Positions 51,511 to 59,048 of a stretch of 64,000 nucleotides of DNA are shown here, piece by piece. The notes under the pieces are model-generated. The model made no database searches. It was not told the origin of the DNA and saw only the letters and a program-made list of their open reading frames with translations. This DNA comes from Paenibacillus agilis (GTDB lineage Bacteria; Bacillota; Bacilli; Paenibacillales; Paenibacillaceae): the NCBI RefSeq assembly GCF_007786455.1, contig NZ_VNJK01000001.1:854476-918475 (forward strand), read 5' to 3'. The stretch's first letter is position 1. The number at the start of each line of letters is the position of its first letter. The translations under genes and the position numbers were made by a program.

Positions 51511-51526
51511 GTTACATGTATGTAAT
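51511..51526. promoter_or_regulatory. Repressor operator over the promoter of the Spo11-like gene
   Basis: GTTAC-ATGTAT-GTAAT with promoter TTTACC, 16 bp, TGTAAT (51521-51526). The core TGTTACATGTATGTAATGA is the same as at 40689. Confidence 0.78.
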
Positions 51527-51544
51527 GATCGGGAGGGGTAAACT

Positions 51545-52453
51545 ATGAAAATTTGCTATAAGGAAATACGATTCAGGAAAGAAAGTCTACGGTTGATAGA
51601 ACGTGTAAATGGGATTATAGAGGAATACCAGAGCAAGGGCTATTCCCTTACACTGCGCCAAGTATATTACCAACTTGTAGCCCGCGACGTTATCCCAAAT
51701 AACGAACGTAGTTATAAGAACCTAGGGAGCCTTATCAGTGACGCCCGTATGTCGGGCCTTATCGATTGGCACGCCATCGAAGACCGAACACGGAATGTAA
51801 GAGGGAATCAACATTGGAAAGACCCGGCACATATCATCCAGGCTACGGTCCACAGCTTACGGTATGACAAGTGGGCAGACCAGGATTACCACGTAGAAGT
51901 ATGGGTAGAGAAGGACGCCCTGGTAGGCGTTGTAGGTCAAGCCTGCCAGAAGCTAGACGTACGATACTTTTCCTGCCGGGGTTATGTAAGTCAGTCGGAA
52001 ATGTGGGCAGCGGCACAACGCCTAGAACGTGCGGAGAAATGGCAAAGAAAGCAGACGGTAATTCTTCACCTGGGTGACCATGACCCTAGTGGAATTGATA
52101 TGTCGCGCGATATTGTAGATCGTCTGGAATTGTTCGGCGTTTCTCCTGAGTTTAGGCGACTAGCGCTTAATATGGACCAAATCGAAGAATACGGGCCGCC
52201 GCCTAACCCTACTAAACTTACTGACAGCCGAGCAACGGCCTATATAGATAAGTACGGATATGAATGCTGGGAACTGGATGCTTTACAGCCCGAAGTTATC
52301 GAAAAGCTGATAACAGACAATGTGCTGGAATTCCGTGACTGGGAGCGCTTTGACGACGTAGTAGCCCGCGAAGAAGTCGACCAGGATGTACTTCGCGCGG
52401 TTTCGGTGAATTGGCAAGAAATCCAGGAACAGTATGGGCCTGACGGTGAATAA
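51545..52453 (+). CDS. Spo11/topoisomerase VI A-like TOPRIM protein
   Basis: 302 residues, site CGGGAGGGG. TLRQVYYQLVARDVIPNNER (about 37) is the region holding the catalytic-type Tyr of Spo11/TopoVIA winged-helix domains. VEVWVEKDALVGVVGQACQK (about 117) and LHLGDHDPSGIDMSRDIVDR (about 176) are the Glu and DxD parts of TOPRIM. It lacks the B subunit, so it may be a nuclease or single-chain topoisomerase. It is a separately controlled early gene. Confidence 0.78.
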   Translation: MKICYKEIRFRKESLRLIERVNGIIEEYQSKGYSLTLRQVYYQLVARDVIPNNERSYKNLGSLISDARMSGLIDWHAIEDRTRNVRGNQHWKDPAHIIQATVHSLRYDKWADQDYHVEVWVEKDALVGVVGQACQKLDVRYFSCRGYVSQSEMWAAAQRLERAEKWQRKQTVILHLGDHDPSGIDMSRDIVDRLELFGVSPEFRRLALNMDQIEEYGPPPNPTKLTDSRATAYIDKYGYECWELDALQPEVIEKLITDNVLEFRDWERFDDVVAREEVDQDVLRAVSVNWQEIQEQYGPDGE

Positions 52454-52628
52454 CGCAGAAAAAGAGGCGCGCCGCTTAGGTCTTACCCTTGGCATCACGT
52501 TTCGAAAATATGACAGATGGGGCGTTTATCCGATTAAGGCGTACGGTGCCAGGATACCGCGGGATGACGCCCCGGACTTCCAGAATTGGGGCGAAGCTCT
52601 TGCCTGGATTCAAGGACTAAACAAGTAA
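52434..52628 (+). CDS. Small basic protein; candidate excision factor
   Basis: 64 residues from ATG 52434, inside the end of the Spo11-like gene. Basic and compact: NAEKEARRLGLTLGITFRKY, then WGVYPIKAYGARIPRDDAPD. Position upstream of the serine recombinase and its size fit a recombination directionality factor, which are very diverse and small, but no motif proves it. Confidence 0.5.
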   Translation: MGLTVNNAEKEARRLGLTLGITFRKYDRWGVYPIKAYGARIPRDDAPDFQNWGEALAWIQGLNK

Positions 52629-52699
52629 AGAAATAAAGAAATTTTTACTTCTTTTTAATTCAATAGACAGGGCCTGATGTTTAGGTTTGTGGGGGATTT

Positions 52700-52777
52700 A
52701 TGCCTGTAATAATTAACTTTTTCAAGAATAACGATATAACACTAGCCAATAGGGGGCGGTCGTTTTGGATAACGTAA
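52700..52777 (+). CDS. Possible 25-residue peptide overlapping the next gene
   Basis: From ATG 52700 after GTGGGGG, read MPVIINFFKNNDITLANRGR and a short end. Its stop overlaps the start of the gene at 52765 by 13 bases, and the ribosome site of that gene is within it, so it could be a leader that couples translation. Weak support. Confidence 0.3.
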   Translation: MPVIINFFKNNDITLANRGRSFWIT

Positions 52778-52977
52778 CCAGCGACTACTCAAATATAAGC
52801 GAACATGTAGCAAGGTACATAGACGGTCCTTATGGGAGGATCGGAATTATCGTACCAGACCGTGAAGCGACTTACGACGAATGGGTAGACTTGCACAGAA
52901 CACTTGCTGAAATCGCTGTAAAAAGTGCTAGGCGCGTAAAGAAACCAGAAGTAGAAGAAGCCGCTGCCCATACTTAG
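52765..52977 (+). CDS. Small protein before the integrase; candidate excision factor
   Basis: 70 residues from TTG 52765, site AGGGGGCGG. HVARYIDGPYGRIGIIVPDR then a helical DEWVDLHRTLAEIAVKSARR and a basic tail. Terminator stem overlaps its end. It is the last gene before int, the common place for the directionality factor of serine integrases. No homology proof. Confidence 0.5.
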   Translation: MDNVTSDYSNISEHVARYIDGPYGRIGIIVPDREATYDEWVDLHRTLAEIAVKSARRVKKPEVEEAAAHT

Positions 52978-52990
52978 CGGCTTCTTTATT
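52957..52990 (+). terminator. Terminator before the integrase gene
   Basis: GAAGCCGCT (52957-52965) pairs with AGCGGCTTC (52976-52984), then TTTATTT. It isolates int from the early operon. Confidence 0.88.
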
Positions 52991-53013
52991 TATACAAAAT
53001 ATGTAATGAATCT

Positions 53014-53050
53014 TTTTGGTATGTGCTATATACTATTTACTATACCAAAA
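53014..53050. promoter_or_regulatory. 9-bp inverted repeat around the integrase promoter
   Basis: TTTTGGTAT (53014-53022) and ATACCAAAA (53042-53050) flank a 19-base AT-rich stretch with ACTATA-type -10 candidates. It is just upstream of int, so it may bind a regulator of int or act as an RNA hairpin. No matching copies noticed elsewhere. Confidence 0.5.
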
Positions 53051-53072
53051 GTAACGGAGGTTAGAAGTAGAT

Positions 53073-54728
53073 ATGGTTGTAACTTTCAATACCTTATCTG
53101 AATTTGGTGTAACCGCCATTATTAACTATCTACGTAAATCACGGCAAGATGAGGAATTAGAGAGGAAAACAGGTGAAGACGCCCTAAAGGCTCAAGGCGA
53201 CTTAATGGACCGTGTGCTAATTCCTATTGGTATTCCCTATAAACAGGTTAAAGAATTGAAATCAGGCGATAAAATAGATACTAGACCTGTCTTCCAGGGT
53301 GTAATTGCCTCATTGCGAAATGGTGAGTACCAAGCGATAGCTGTCAAAGAAATATCACGTATGGGCCGGGGCTCATACAAAGATATGGGATTGATTTACG
53401 AACTTATCAAAGACATGCGTATTTTTATAATCACGCCATATAAAGTATATGACCCTAAAAACCCCGCAGACTTACGGCAAATTAGGTTTGAGTTATTTCT
53501 TTCTAGAGAAGAATTCGAAACTACTAGTGAAAGACTTATGGGCGGTCGTGTAAGCAACGCTTTGGCTGGTCTATGGGTATCAGGAGCTGCACCCTATGGT
53601 TTTGTCTATAATCCTTCGACTAGAAAGCTAGAAATCAAAGAAGATGAAGCCGAAGTAATTCGCGCAATATTTGATTTATACGTCAACGGTGTACCTGGTA
53701 AAGATGGAAAGTTACGAGATGTTAGTTTCAGAGCCTTGGCCACGTATATTAAGAACCATACGCCATATCGTACCCCTATGGGAAAAAGAGAATGGCACCC
53801 ACAGCAGTTAAAGCAGCTGCTGACGAAGGAGCGCTTTATAGGTACTATGAAGTTTAGAACAACGCAAACTATAGACGGCAAGGTAGTGGAAAGACCCGAA
53901 GACGAGCACATTATAGTTCCTAATGCGGTGCCGGCTATAGTTGACAGAGACACCTGGGATAGGGCGCAAGAAAAAATAAAAAACACAGGGAATAAGCCAA
54001 GGACTAAAATGGACTTTTCACCCTGTGAATTAGCTAGTATAGCCGTCTGCATTAAATGTGGTAGAAAGATGGTTAGGCAATATAGTGTCCAAAATTACAC
54101 AAGTCGGGTTACTGGAGAAGTCACACAGTACCATAAGGAATTCTTATGGTGTACGCAATCAGGTTGTACTTTTGTGAAATACCGAGAGGTTGAGGCGAAT
54201 CTGTTGCACTATTTGAAAGAATTAGTTGACTTGGATAACGACTTACTGCAAGAGCTGGTAATTGCTACGGTAAATAAAAAACCTACTGAAGCGATTTCGC
54301 CAGAGGAAATTCTAAGGCAAATTGAACAACAGGAAGAAACGCTAAAGAATCGATTGGACTTTATTTGTGAACAATTCGAGCTACAGCGTTACACCCCTGA
54401 AATGTTCGACGAGCGTACAGCGATCATAACTAATGAGCTGGCCCAGCTTTCCGAAATGCGTACAGCAGTGTTAGCTAAAGAACGTACCGCGCCAGCAGAA
54501 GTAGACGTAACTACTGTAAAAATGAACGTAGGTACCTTACTGGAAGCGTACGAAAATTGTGAGGACAAAACGGATAAGAATACGATACTACGTAAGATTT
54601 TCGATAAGGTGGTTATTGAGATTAACCAGAAAGGACGCGGGCGAATACCCGCAAAGTTTACGATCTACCCAATATTGAAGTTCGATTTACTGAGCCCGAA
54701 CTATTTAGGTTTATCAGTAAATAGCTAA
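53073..54728 (+). CDS. int: Large serine recombinase (integrase)
   Basis: 551 residues. Resolvase domain: IINYLRKSRQDEE with nucleophile Ser23, then VKEISRMGRGSYKDMGLIYE near 97. The recombinase domain includes VSNALAGLWVSGAAPYGFVY (about 158). A zinc ribbon follows: CIKCGRKMVR and CTQSGCTFVKY (about 327-370). A coiled-coil (about 408-470) is typical of large serine integrases such as phiC31, SpoIVCA and SprA. It integrates the phage into prkA. The stop codon ends on the first base of the attR core. Confidence 0.95.
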   Translation: MVVTFNTLSEFGVTAIINYLRKSRQDEELERKTGEDALKAQGDLMDRVLIPIGIPYKQVKELKSGDKIDTRPVFQGVIASLRNGEYQAIAVKEISRMGRGSYKDMGLIYELIKDMRIFIITPYKVYDPKNPADLRQIRFELFLSREEFETTSERLMGGRVSNALAGLWVSGAAPYGFVYNPSTRKLEIKEDEAEVIRAIFDLYVNGVPGKDGKLRDVSFRALATYIKNHTPYRTPMGKREWHPQQLKQLLTKERFIGTMKFRTTQTIDGKVVERPEDEHIIVPNAVPAIVDRDTWDRAQEKIKNTGNKPRTKMDFSPCELASIAVCIKCGRKMVRQYSVQNYTSRVTGEVTQYHKEFLWCTQSGCTFVKYREVEANLLHYLKELVDLDNDLLQELVIATVNKKPTEAISPEEILRQIEQQEETLKNRLDFICEQFELQRYTPEMFDERTAIITNELAQLSEMRTAVLAKERTAPAEVDVTTVKMNVGTLLEAYENCEDKTDKNTILRKIFDKVVIEINQKGRGRIPAKFTIYPILKFDLLSPNYLGLSVNS

Positions 54729-54731
54729 TGA
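54711..54731. other. attR: right prophage junction
   Basis: Phage arm TTATCAGTA at 54711-54719 (inside the int coding end), core ATGA at 54728-54731, then host GTTAATCATC. Joined with attL it gives attP TTATCAGTA-N8-ATGA-N10-TACTGATAA, with arms near-symmetric about the core, and attB GCGG-ATGA-GTTA in prkA. Confidence 0.9.
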
Positions 54732-55764
54732 GTTAATCATCGCACATACAAATGAATCGGAATACCGCGCCTTTATTTCGAATAAGAAAAATGAAGCTCT
54801 TCAATCTCGCATGATTGTAATGCCGATTCCTTATAATTTGAAGGTATCTGAAGAAGAGAAAATATATGAGAAGCTTGTCGGTCAGAGTGATATGCACCAT
54901 ATCCATATTGCTCCGCATGCGCTGCGCGCGGCCGCGATATTCTCCATTTTGACACGATTGAAAGAAACGAAGAAGCAAGGTATGGATTTATTGAAGAAGA
55001 TGAGAATGTACGATGGTGAAGAAGTAGAAGGATACAAGGAAAATGATTTGAAGGAAATGCAGAGTGAGTACATTGAAGAGGGAATGTCAGGGGTAGACCC
55101 TCGCTATGTTATCAACCGTATTTCGAGTGCGTTGATTAAGCAAAATCTTTCGTGCATTAACGCGCTGGATGTACTTCGTGCGTTGAAAGATGGCTTGGAT
55201 CAGCATGCATCCATTACTAAGGAAGAACGGGAACGGAATTTGAACTTTATTTCAGTTGCCCGCAAAGAATATGATTCGTTAGCGAAGAAAGAAGTACAGA
55301 AGGCATTCGTATATTCCTTTGAAGAGTCAGCGAAGACATTATTCGAGAACTATCTCGACAATATTGAAGCATTTTGCAATTGGAAAAAAATTCGTGATCC
55401 GCTTACAGATGAGGAAATGGATCCGGATGAAAGGCTCATGCGCTCAATCGAGGAACAAATAGGGGTATCGGAAAATGCAAAGAAAGCATTCCGAGAAGAA
55501 ATACTTATTCGTTTATCCTCCTACTCACGCAAAGGTAAAAAGTTCGATTACAACAGTCATGATCGTTTGCGCGAGGCGATTGAGAAGAAGCTGTTCTCGG
55601 ACCTGAAGGATATCGTCAAGATTACGACTTCTACCAAGACTCCAGATGAGAACCAGCTGAAGCGGATTAATGAAGTAACAGCTCGACTTATTGATGGGCA
55701 TGGCTATTGCTCGGTATGCGCGAATGAGCTGCTCCGTTATGTTGGTAGTTTATTGAACCGATGA
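54730..55764 (+). CDS. prkA: PrkA, C-terminal fragment (codons 288-631)
   Basis: Open frame from gag at 54730 to 55764. It starts ELIIAHTNESEYRAFISNKK, the region that follows SADE in PrkA, and ends LLRYVGSLLNR like B. subtilis PrkA. 344 codons plus the 287 upstream give 631, the usual length. No start is present at the junction; ATG 54811 could make a shorter C-terminal protein. Contains the MSGVDPRYVINRIS region (AAA+ lid) and the C-terminal kinase-like domain. No stop or frameshift is seen, so excision should restore the gene. Confidence 0.95.
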   Translation, partial: ELIIAHTNESEYRAFISNKKNEALQSRMIVMPIPYNLKVSEEEKIYEKLVGQSDMHHIHIAPHALRAAAIFSILTRLKETKKQGMDLLKKMRMYDGEEVEGYKENDLKEMQSEYIEEGMSGVDPRYVINRISSALIKQNLSCINALDVLRALKDGLDQHASITKEERERNLNFISVARKEYDSLAKKEVQKAFVYSFEESAKTLFENYLDNIEAFCNWKKIRDPLTDEEMDPDERLMRSIEEQIGVSENAKKAFREEILIRLSSYSRKGKKFDYNSHDRLREAIEKKLFSDLKDIVKITTSTKTPDENQLKRINEVTARLIDGHGYCSVCANELLRYVGSLLNR

Positions 55765-55835
55765 TGGTAGGATCACATATTGTGACCCAGTGATTCGAAG
55801 ATATGGTAGGTATACATTCTTATTATGAAAATGGT

Positions 55836-55870
55836 AATGGCCTGTGTGCAATTGCATGCAGGCCATTTGT
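55836..55870 (+). terminator. Terminator of prkA
   Basis: AATGGCCTG (55836-55844) pairs with CAGGCCATT (55859-55867), then TTGTGTT. Confidence 0.75.
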
Positions 55871-56037
55871 GTTGCGCGCAGAATGTGTGTTTGGCGTGAC
55901 TGAGATCATGTATATCGGTTCATTTATGAAATGGATGAATAAGGTTTCTGCCTTTGGAAGCATAATAACCACATGTGCTGAATCTGAGCATTTCGTGCTT
56001 CAGCGTCATGACAGAACATTTCTAAGGAGGCTATTTC
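55871..56037. other. Leader of the repeat-protein gene
   Basis: No gene supported (the short frame at 55803-56045 has no ribosome site). Likely holds the promoter of the repeat-protein gene. Ribosome site AAGGAGG at 56020-56026. Confidence 0.4.
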
Positions 56038-57369
56038 ATGCCTAACAACCATTCGCGCCAACAGGCACCTCATTTGTTGCAGCATGCTCGTGGAATAGAG
56101 CATCACGTACCTAATTCTACCTACGGTGGATATGGACATACCCTTTCTCAACACAATCCGTATCCTGCTTATACAGGGTATGGTAGCGGAAATGCTGGAT
56201 TCTATGGAGGAGGCTATTCGCAAGGAGGTTCCATACATAACCAAGCTGGTTATTCAGCAAGTAGCTACAATAACTATGGGGCAGTGCAGCATTATCAGCC
56301 AACAGGCCAAGTGCACAGTGTAACTGCGCATACGCATGGCGCGCATCAAAATGTAGTGCCACAATCGTATCAGCCGACCGGACAAGCGCACAGCTATGCA
56401 CATACCCAAGAAACGAATTACCATCCAACGGGACAAGTACAAAGCTATGCCCATGCGCCAGAAACACATTACCATGCAGCAGGACAAGTTCAAAGCTACG
56501 CTCATGTACAACAACCACATTACCAACCGGAGGGGCAAGTACATAGCGTGACAGCAGAGACCCATGGAGTGCATCAAGAAGTGGTGCCGCATTACGAGCC
56601 AACGGGTCAAGTGCAAAGCCATGTTCATGTACAAGAAACACAAGTGCATTATCAGCCGATCGGCCAGGTGCAAAGCCATGCTCATGCGCCAGAAACGCAT
56701 TACCAGCCGACAGGCCAAGCACAAAGCTATGCTCATGCGCCAGAAGCCCATTATCAGCCGACGGGCCAAGTACAAAGTATAACAGCGGGAACGCATGGAG
56801 CACAGCAAGAAGTGGTACCGCATAATTACGAGTCAACGGGTCAAGTGCAGAGCTATGCCCATGTGCAAGAAACGCAAACGCACTATCAACCAATCGGCCA
56901 AGTGCCAAGCAGTGCCCATGCGCCAGAAACGCATTACCAGCCGACAGGTCAAGCACAAAGCTATGCTCATGCACCAGAGACGCATTATCAGTCAACGGGT
57001 CAAGTACAGAGCCTTGCGCATGCACAAGAAGCACATTATCAACCAACGGGCCAGGTACACAGCATAACAGCGGAAACGCATGGTGCACATCAATACGTAG
57101 TGCCGCAATCGTATCAACCAACCGGTCAAGCACAAAGCTATGCGCATACGCATGAAACGAACTACCATCCAACAGGCCAAGTACACAGCGTAACCGCTGA
57201 ATCACATGGTGCACATCAGAACGTGGTGCCGCAATCGTACCAGCCAACGGGTCAAGCGCATAGCTATGTTTATCATGCGCAAGGTGGACAGCAAGGCGCA
57301 TCACTAACGAATTATCAAGCGACAGGTCAAGTGCACAGCGTGACAGGTCAAGATTATACGTCTCAATAA
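56038..57369 (+). CDS. His/Gln/Tyr-rich tandem-repeat protein, probable spore coat
   Basis: 443 residues. After a Gly/Tyr/His-rich N-terminus (NPYPAYTGYGSGNAGFYGGG) come about 20 copies of YQPTGQ-type units, each separated by about ten residues of His, Ala, Gln, Ser (for example VQSYAHAPETHYQPTGQ). Longer units with HSVTAETHGAHQNVVP recur about five times, so the repeat has two levels. It lies between prkA and cwlJ-gerQ, both spore-related. Coat or exosporium role is inferred from composition and place. No enzyme motif. Confidence 0.7.
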   Translation: MPNNHSRQQAPHLLQHARGIEHHVPNSTYGGYGHTLSQHNPYPAYTGYGSGNAGFYGGGYSQGGSIHNQAGYSASSYNNYGAVQHYQPTGQVHSVTAHTHGAHQNVVPQSYQPTGQAHSYAHTQETNYHPTGQVQSYAHAPETHYHAAGQVQSYAHVQQPHYQPEGQVHSVTAETHGVHQEVVPHYEPTGQVQSHVHVQETQVHYQPIGQVQSHAHAPETHYQPTGQAQSYAHAPEAHYQPTGQVQSITAGTHGAQQEVVPHNYESTGQVQSYAHVQETQTHYQPIGQVPSSAHAPETHYQPTGQAQSYAHAPETHYQSTGQVQSLAHAQEAHYQPTGQVHSITAETHGAHQYVVPQSYQPTGQAQSYAHTHETNYHPTGQVHSVTAESHGAHQNVVPQSYQPTGQAHSYVYHAQGGQQGASLTNYQATGQVHSVTGQDYTSQ

Positions 57370-57381
57370 AAATGAACGCAA

Positions 57382-57407
57382 AGAAGCGGCTGAACAAGGC
57401 CGCTTCT
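57382..57407 (+). terminator. Terminator after the repeat-protein gene
   Basis: AGAAGCGGC (57382-57390) pairs with GCCGCTTCT (57399-57407), then CTTATTG, a weak T-tract. Confidence 0.6.
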
Positions 57408-57436
57408 CTTATTGTGAAAAATATTATAAATAGATG

Positions 57437-57465
57437 TTGACATTAGTTAGAGATCAAGATATTAT
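57437..57465 (+). promoter_or_regulatory. Sigma-A promoter of the first azoreductase
   Basis: TTGACA (57437-57442), 17-bp spacer, TATTAT (57460-57465). Confidence 0.75.
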
Positions 57466-57512
57466 TACTTACGTAAAGTTAGTTCATTATTAATATAAAT
57501 TAATTGTTGAAG

Positions 57513-57531
57513 ATATCTTAATTCGAGATAT
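57513..57531. promoter_or_regulatory. MhqR-like operator upstream of the azoreductase
   Basis: ATATCT-TAATTCG-AGATAT, a palindrome close to the MhqR operator tATCTcgaAtTCgAGATa of B. subtilis, which controls quinone-inducible azoreductase and dioxygenase genes. A second possible promoter, TTGAAG (57507) with TATATA (57529), would contain the operator in its spacer. Confidence 0.7.
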
Positions 57532-57554
57532 ATATAGAGGAGAGAACTTATATA

Positions 57555-58175
57555 ATGACAAAAGTATTGGTTGTTAATACAAACCCTAAGCCGCTTGAGA
57601 TTTCTTACAGCCGTCAACTTGGCGCACACTTCGTAGATCAACTTAAAGTAAACGGTCCAGTTGAAGTTGAACAGTTGAACCTTTATGAAGTATCTATTCC
57701 ATTGATCGATGGTTCTGTACTTGATGCATGGGGCAAACTTGGTGCAGGTGAAGCGATTTCCGCTGAGCAGCAAACAACTGTTGCGCGTATGAACGAAATT
57801 CTTGAGCAATTTCTTGCTGCAGATGTGGTTGTATTCGAAGTGCCAATGTGGAACTTGAGCTACCCGCCACTATTCAAAGCATACATCGACAACATTACGA
57901 TTGCAGGACGTACGTTCAAGTACACAGCTGAAGGCCCGGTAGGTCTTGTTGGCGGTAAAAAGGTAATACTTGTAGAAGCACGTGGCGGCGTATACGCAGA
58001 ATTGCCAGCACTTCAATTCACAAACGCTTATCTACAAGCAGCAATGGGCTTTATCGGCGTGACAGAATACCACAACTTAGTTGTTGAAGGTATAGCTGCT
58101 GCACCAGATCAAGCACCGCAATTGTTGGAAGAAGCGAAGAAACGCGCTGAGGAACTTGCAAAGCAAGTACAATAA
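57555..58175 (+). CDS. azoR: FMN-dependent NADH azoreductase (copy 1)
   Basis: 206 residues. TKVLVVNTNPKPLEISYSRQ at the start holds the FMN-phosphate-binding SxSR-type region. VVFEVPMWNLSYPPLFKAYI (about 95) and EARGGVYAELPALQ (about 140) are typical of AzoR/AzoJ. Such flavoproteins reduce azo dyes and quinones and protect against thiol-reactive electrophiles. Probably derepressed by quinones through the MhqR-like site. Its twin lies 80 bases downstream. Confidence 0.92.
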   Translation: MTKVLVVNTNPKPLEISYSRQLGAHFVDQLKVNGPVEVEQLNLYEVSIPLIDGSVLDAWGKLGAGEAISAEQQTTVARMNEILEQFLAADVVVFEVPMWNLSYPPLFKAYIDNITIAGRTFKYTAEGPVGLVGGKKVILVEARGGVYAELPALQFTNAYLQAAMGFIGVTEYHNLVVEGIAAAPDQAPQLLEEAKKRAEELAKQVQ

Positions 58176-58255
58176 GGCGTTAATAGACTTTATTTACATG
58201 CTGTACACAGTATAATTATAAAATTCGATTGAACGATAAGGAGAGTTTATCTATT

Positions 58256-58876
58256 ATGACAAAAGTATTAGTTGTAAACAGTAACCCTAAGCCACTTGAG
58301 ATTTCTTACAGCCGCCAACTTGGTGCACACTTCGTAGATCAACTTAAAGCAAACGGTCCAGTTGAAGTTGAACAGTTGAACCTTTATGAAGTATCTGTTC
58401 CATTGATCGATGGTTCCGTACTTGATGCATGGGGCAAACTTGGTGCAGGTGAAGCGATATCCGCTGAGCAGCAAACAACTGTTACGCGTATGAATGAAAT
58501 TCTTGAGCAATTCCTAGCTGCAGATGTAGTTGTATATGAAGTACCAATGTGGAACTTGAGCTACCCGCCGCTATTGAAAGCATACATTGACAACATTACG
58601 ATTGCAGGTCGTACGTTCAAGTACACAGCTGAAGGCCCACAAGGTCTTGCTGGCGGCAAAAAAGTTGTTCTTGTTGAATCCCGTGGTGGCGACTATACAG
58701 AAGCACCAGCATTACAATTTACAAATGCTTACCTGCAAGCAGCAATGGGCTTCATCGGCATAACAGAGTACCACAACCTAGTGGTTCAAGGTGTTAATGC
58801 TGCGCCTGATCAAGCACCAGCATTGTTGGAAGCAGCGAAGAAGCGTGCAGAAGAGCTTGCAACACAAGTATTGTAA
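58256..58876 (+). CDS. azoR: FMN-dependent NADH azoreductase (copy 2)
   Basis: 206 residues from ATG 58256, site AAGGAGAG (the in-frame ATG at 58229 lies before this site). It differs from copy 1 mainly near residues 10, 94-100 and 130-205, so it is a tandem duplication with some divergence. Upstream is TATAAT (58211) with a poor -35. The MhqR-like palindrome is not repeated here, so it may depend on readthrough from copy 1. Confidence 0.9.
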   Translation: MTKVLVVNSNPKPLEISYSRQLGAHFVDQLKANGPVEVEQLNLYEVSVPLIDGSVLDAWGKLGAGEAISAEQQTTVTRMNEILEQFLAADVVVYEVPMWNLSYPPLLKAYIDNITIAGRTFKYTAEGPQGLAGGKKVVLVESRGGDYTEAPALQFTNAYLQAAMGFIGITEYHNLVVQGVNAAPDQAPALLEAAKKRAEELATQVL

Positions 58877-58947
58877 TCCCAGTACTTTATTATTAGTACT
58901 GTAATCCCTACTATCTAAATGTCCTTCCCTTTATATACGCTATTTTT

Positions 58948-58988
58948 AAGCAGAATCTTCTCCTAGTGAGAGGGTTCTGCTTTTTTTG
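58948..58988 (+). terminator. Terminator after the azoreductase pair
   Basis: AAGCAGAA (58948-58955) pairs with TTCTGCTT (58975-58982), then TTTTTG. Confidence 0.85.
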
Positions 58989-59048
58989 TGTCACCATTTG
59001 GGCTACTGCACATATGATGATATCGGATGAAGGGAGGGAGCGAACGAA

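Larger units (their letters stand above)
1449..54731. mobile_element. Complete PBSX/skin-like myoprophage integrated in prkA
   Basis: The element is bounded by a shared ATGA core at 1449-1452 and 54728-54731 and interrupts prkA at codons 287/288. It carries terminase, portal, capsid, contractile tail, lysis, immunity, replication and a large serine recombinase. I saw no obviously broken structural gene, so it could be inducible. The gene order from portal to DUF2313 protein follows the YqbA-YqcA order of the B. subtilis skin element. Left-half genes run rightward. Only the accessory genes at 26889-29415 and the repressor run leftward. Confidence 0.95.

Noticed and set aside
55803..56045. 80-codon frame between prkA and the repeat protein
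   Set aside because: It runs through the prkA terminator and the ribosome site of the next gene, has no start signal of its own.
56117..57397. 426-codon open frame on the minus strand opposite the repeat protein
   Set aside because: It mirrors the tandem repeats of the + strand gene, has no ribosome site and no family likeness; the open frame is a by-product of repeat composition.
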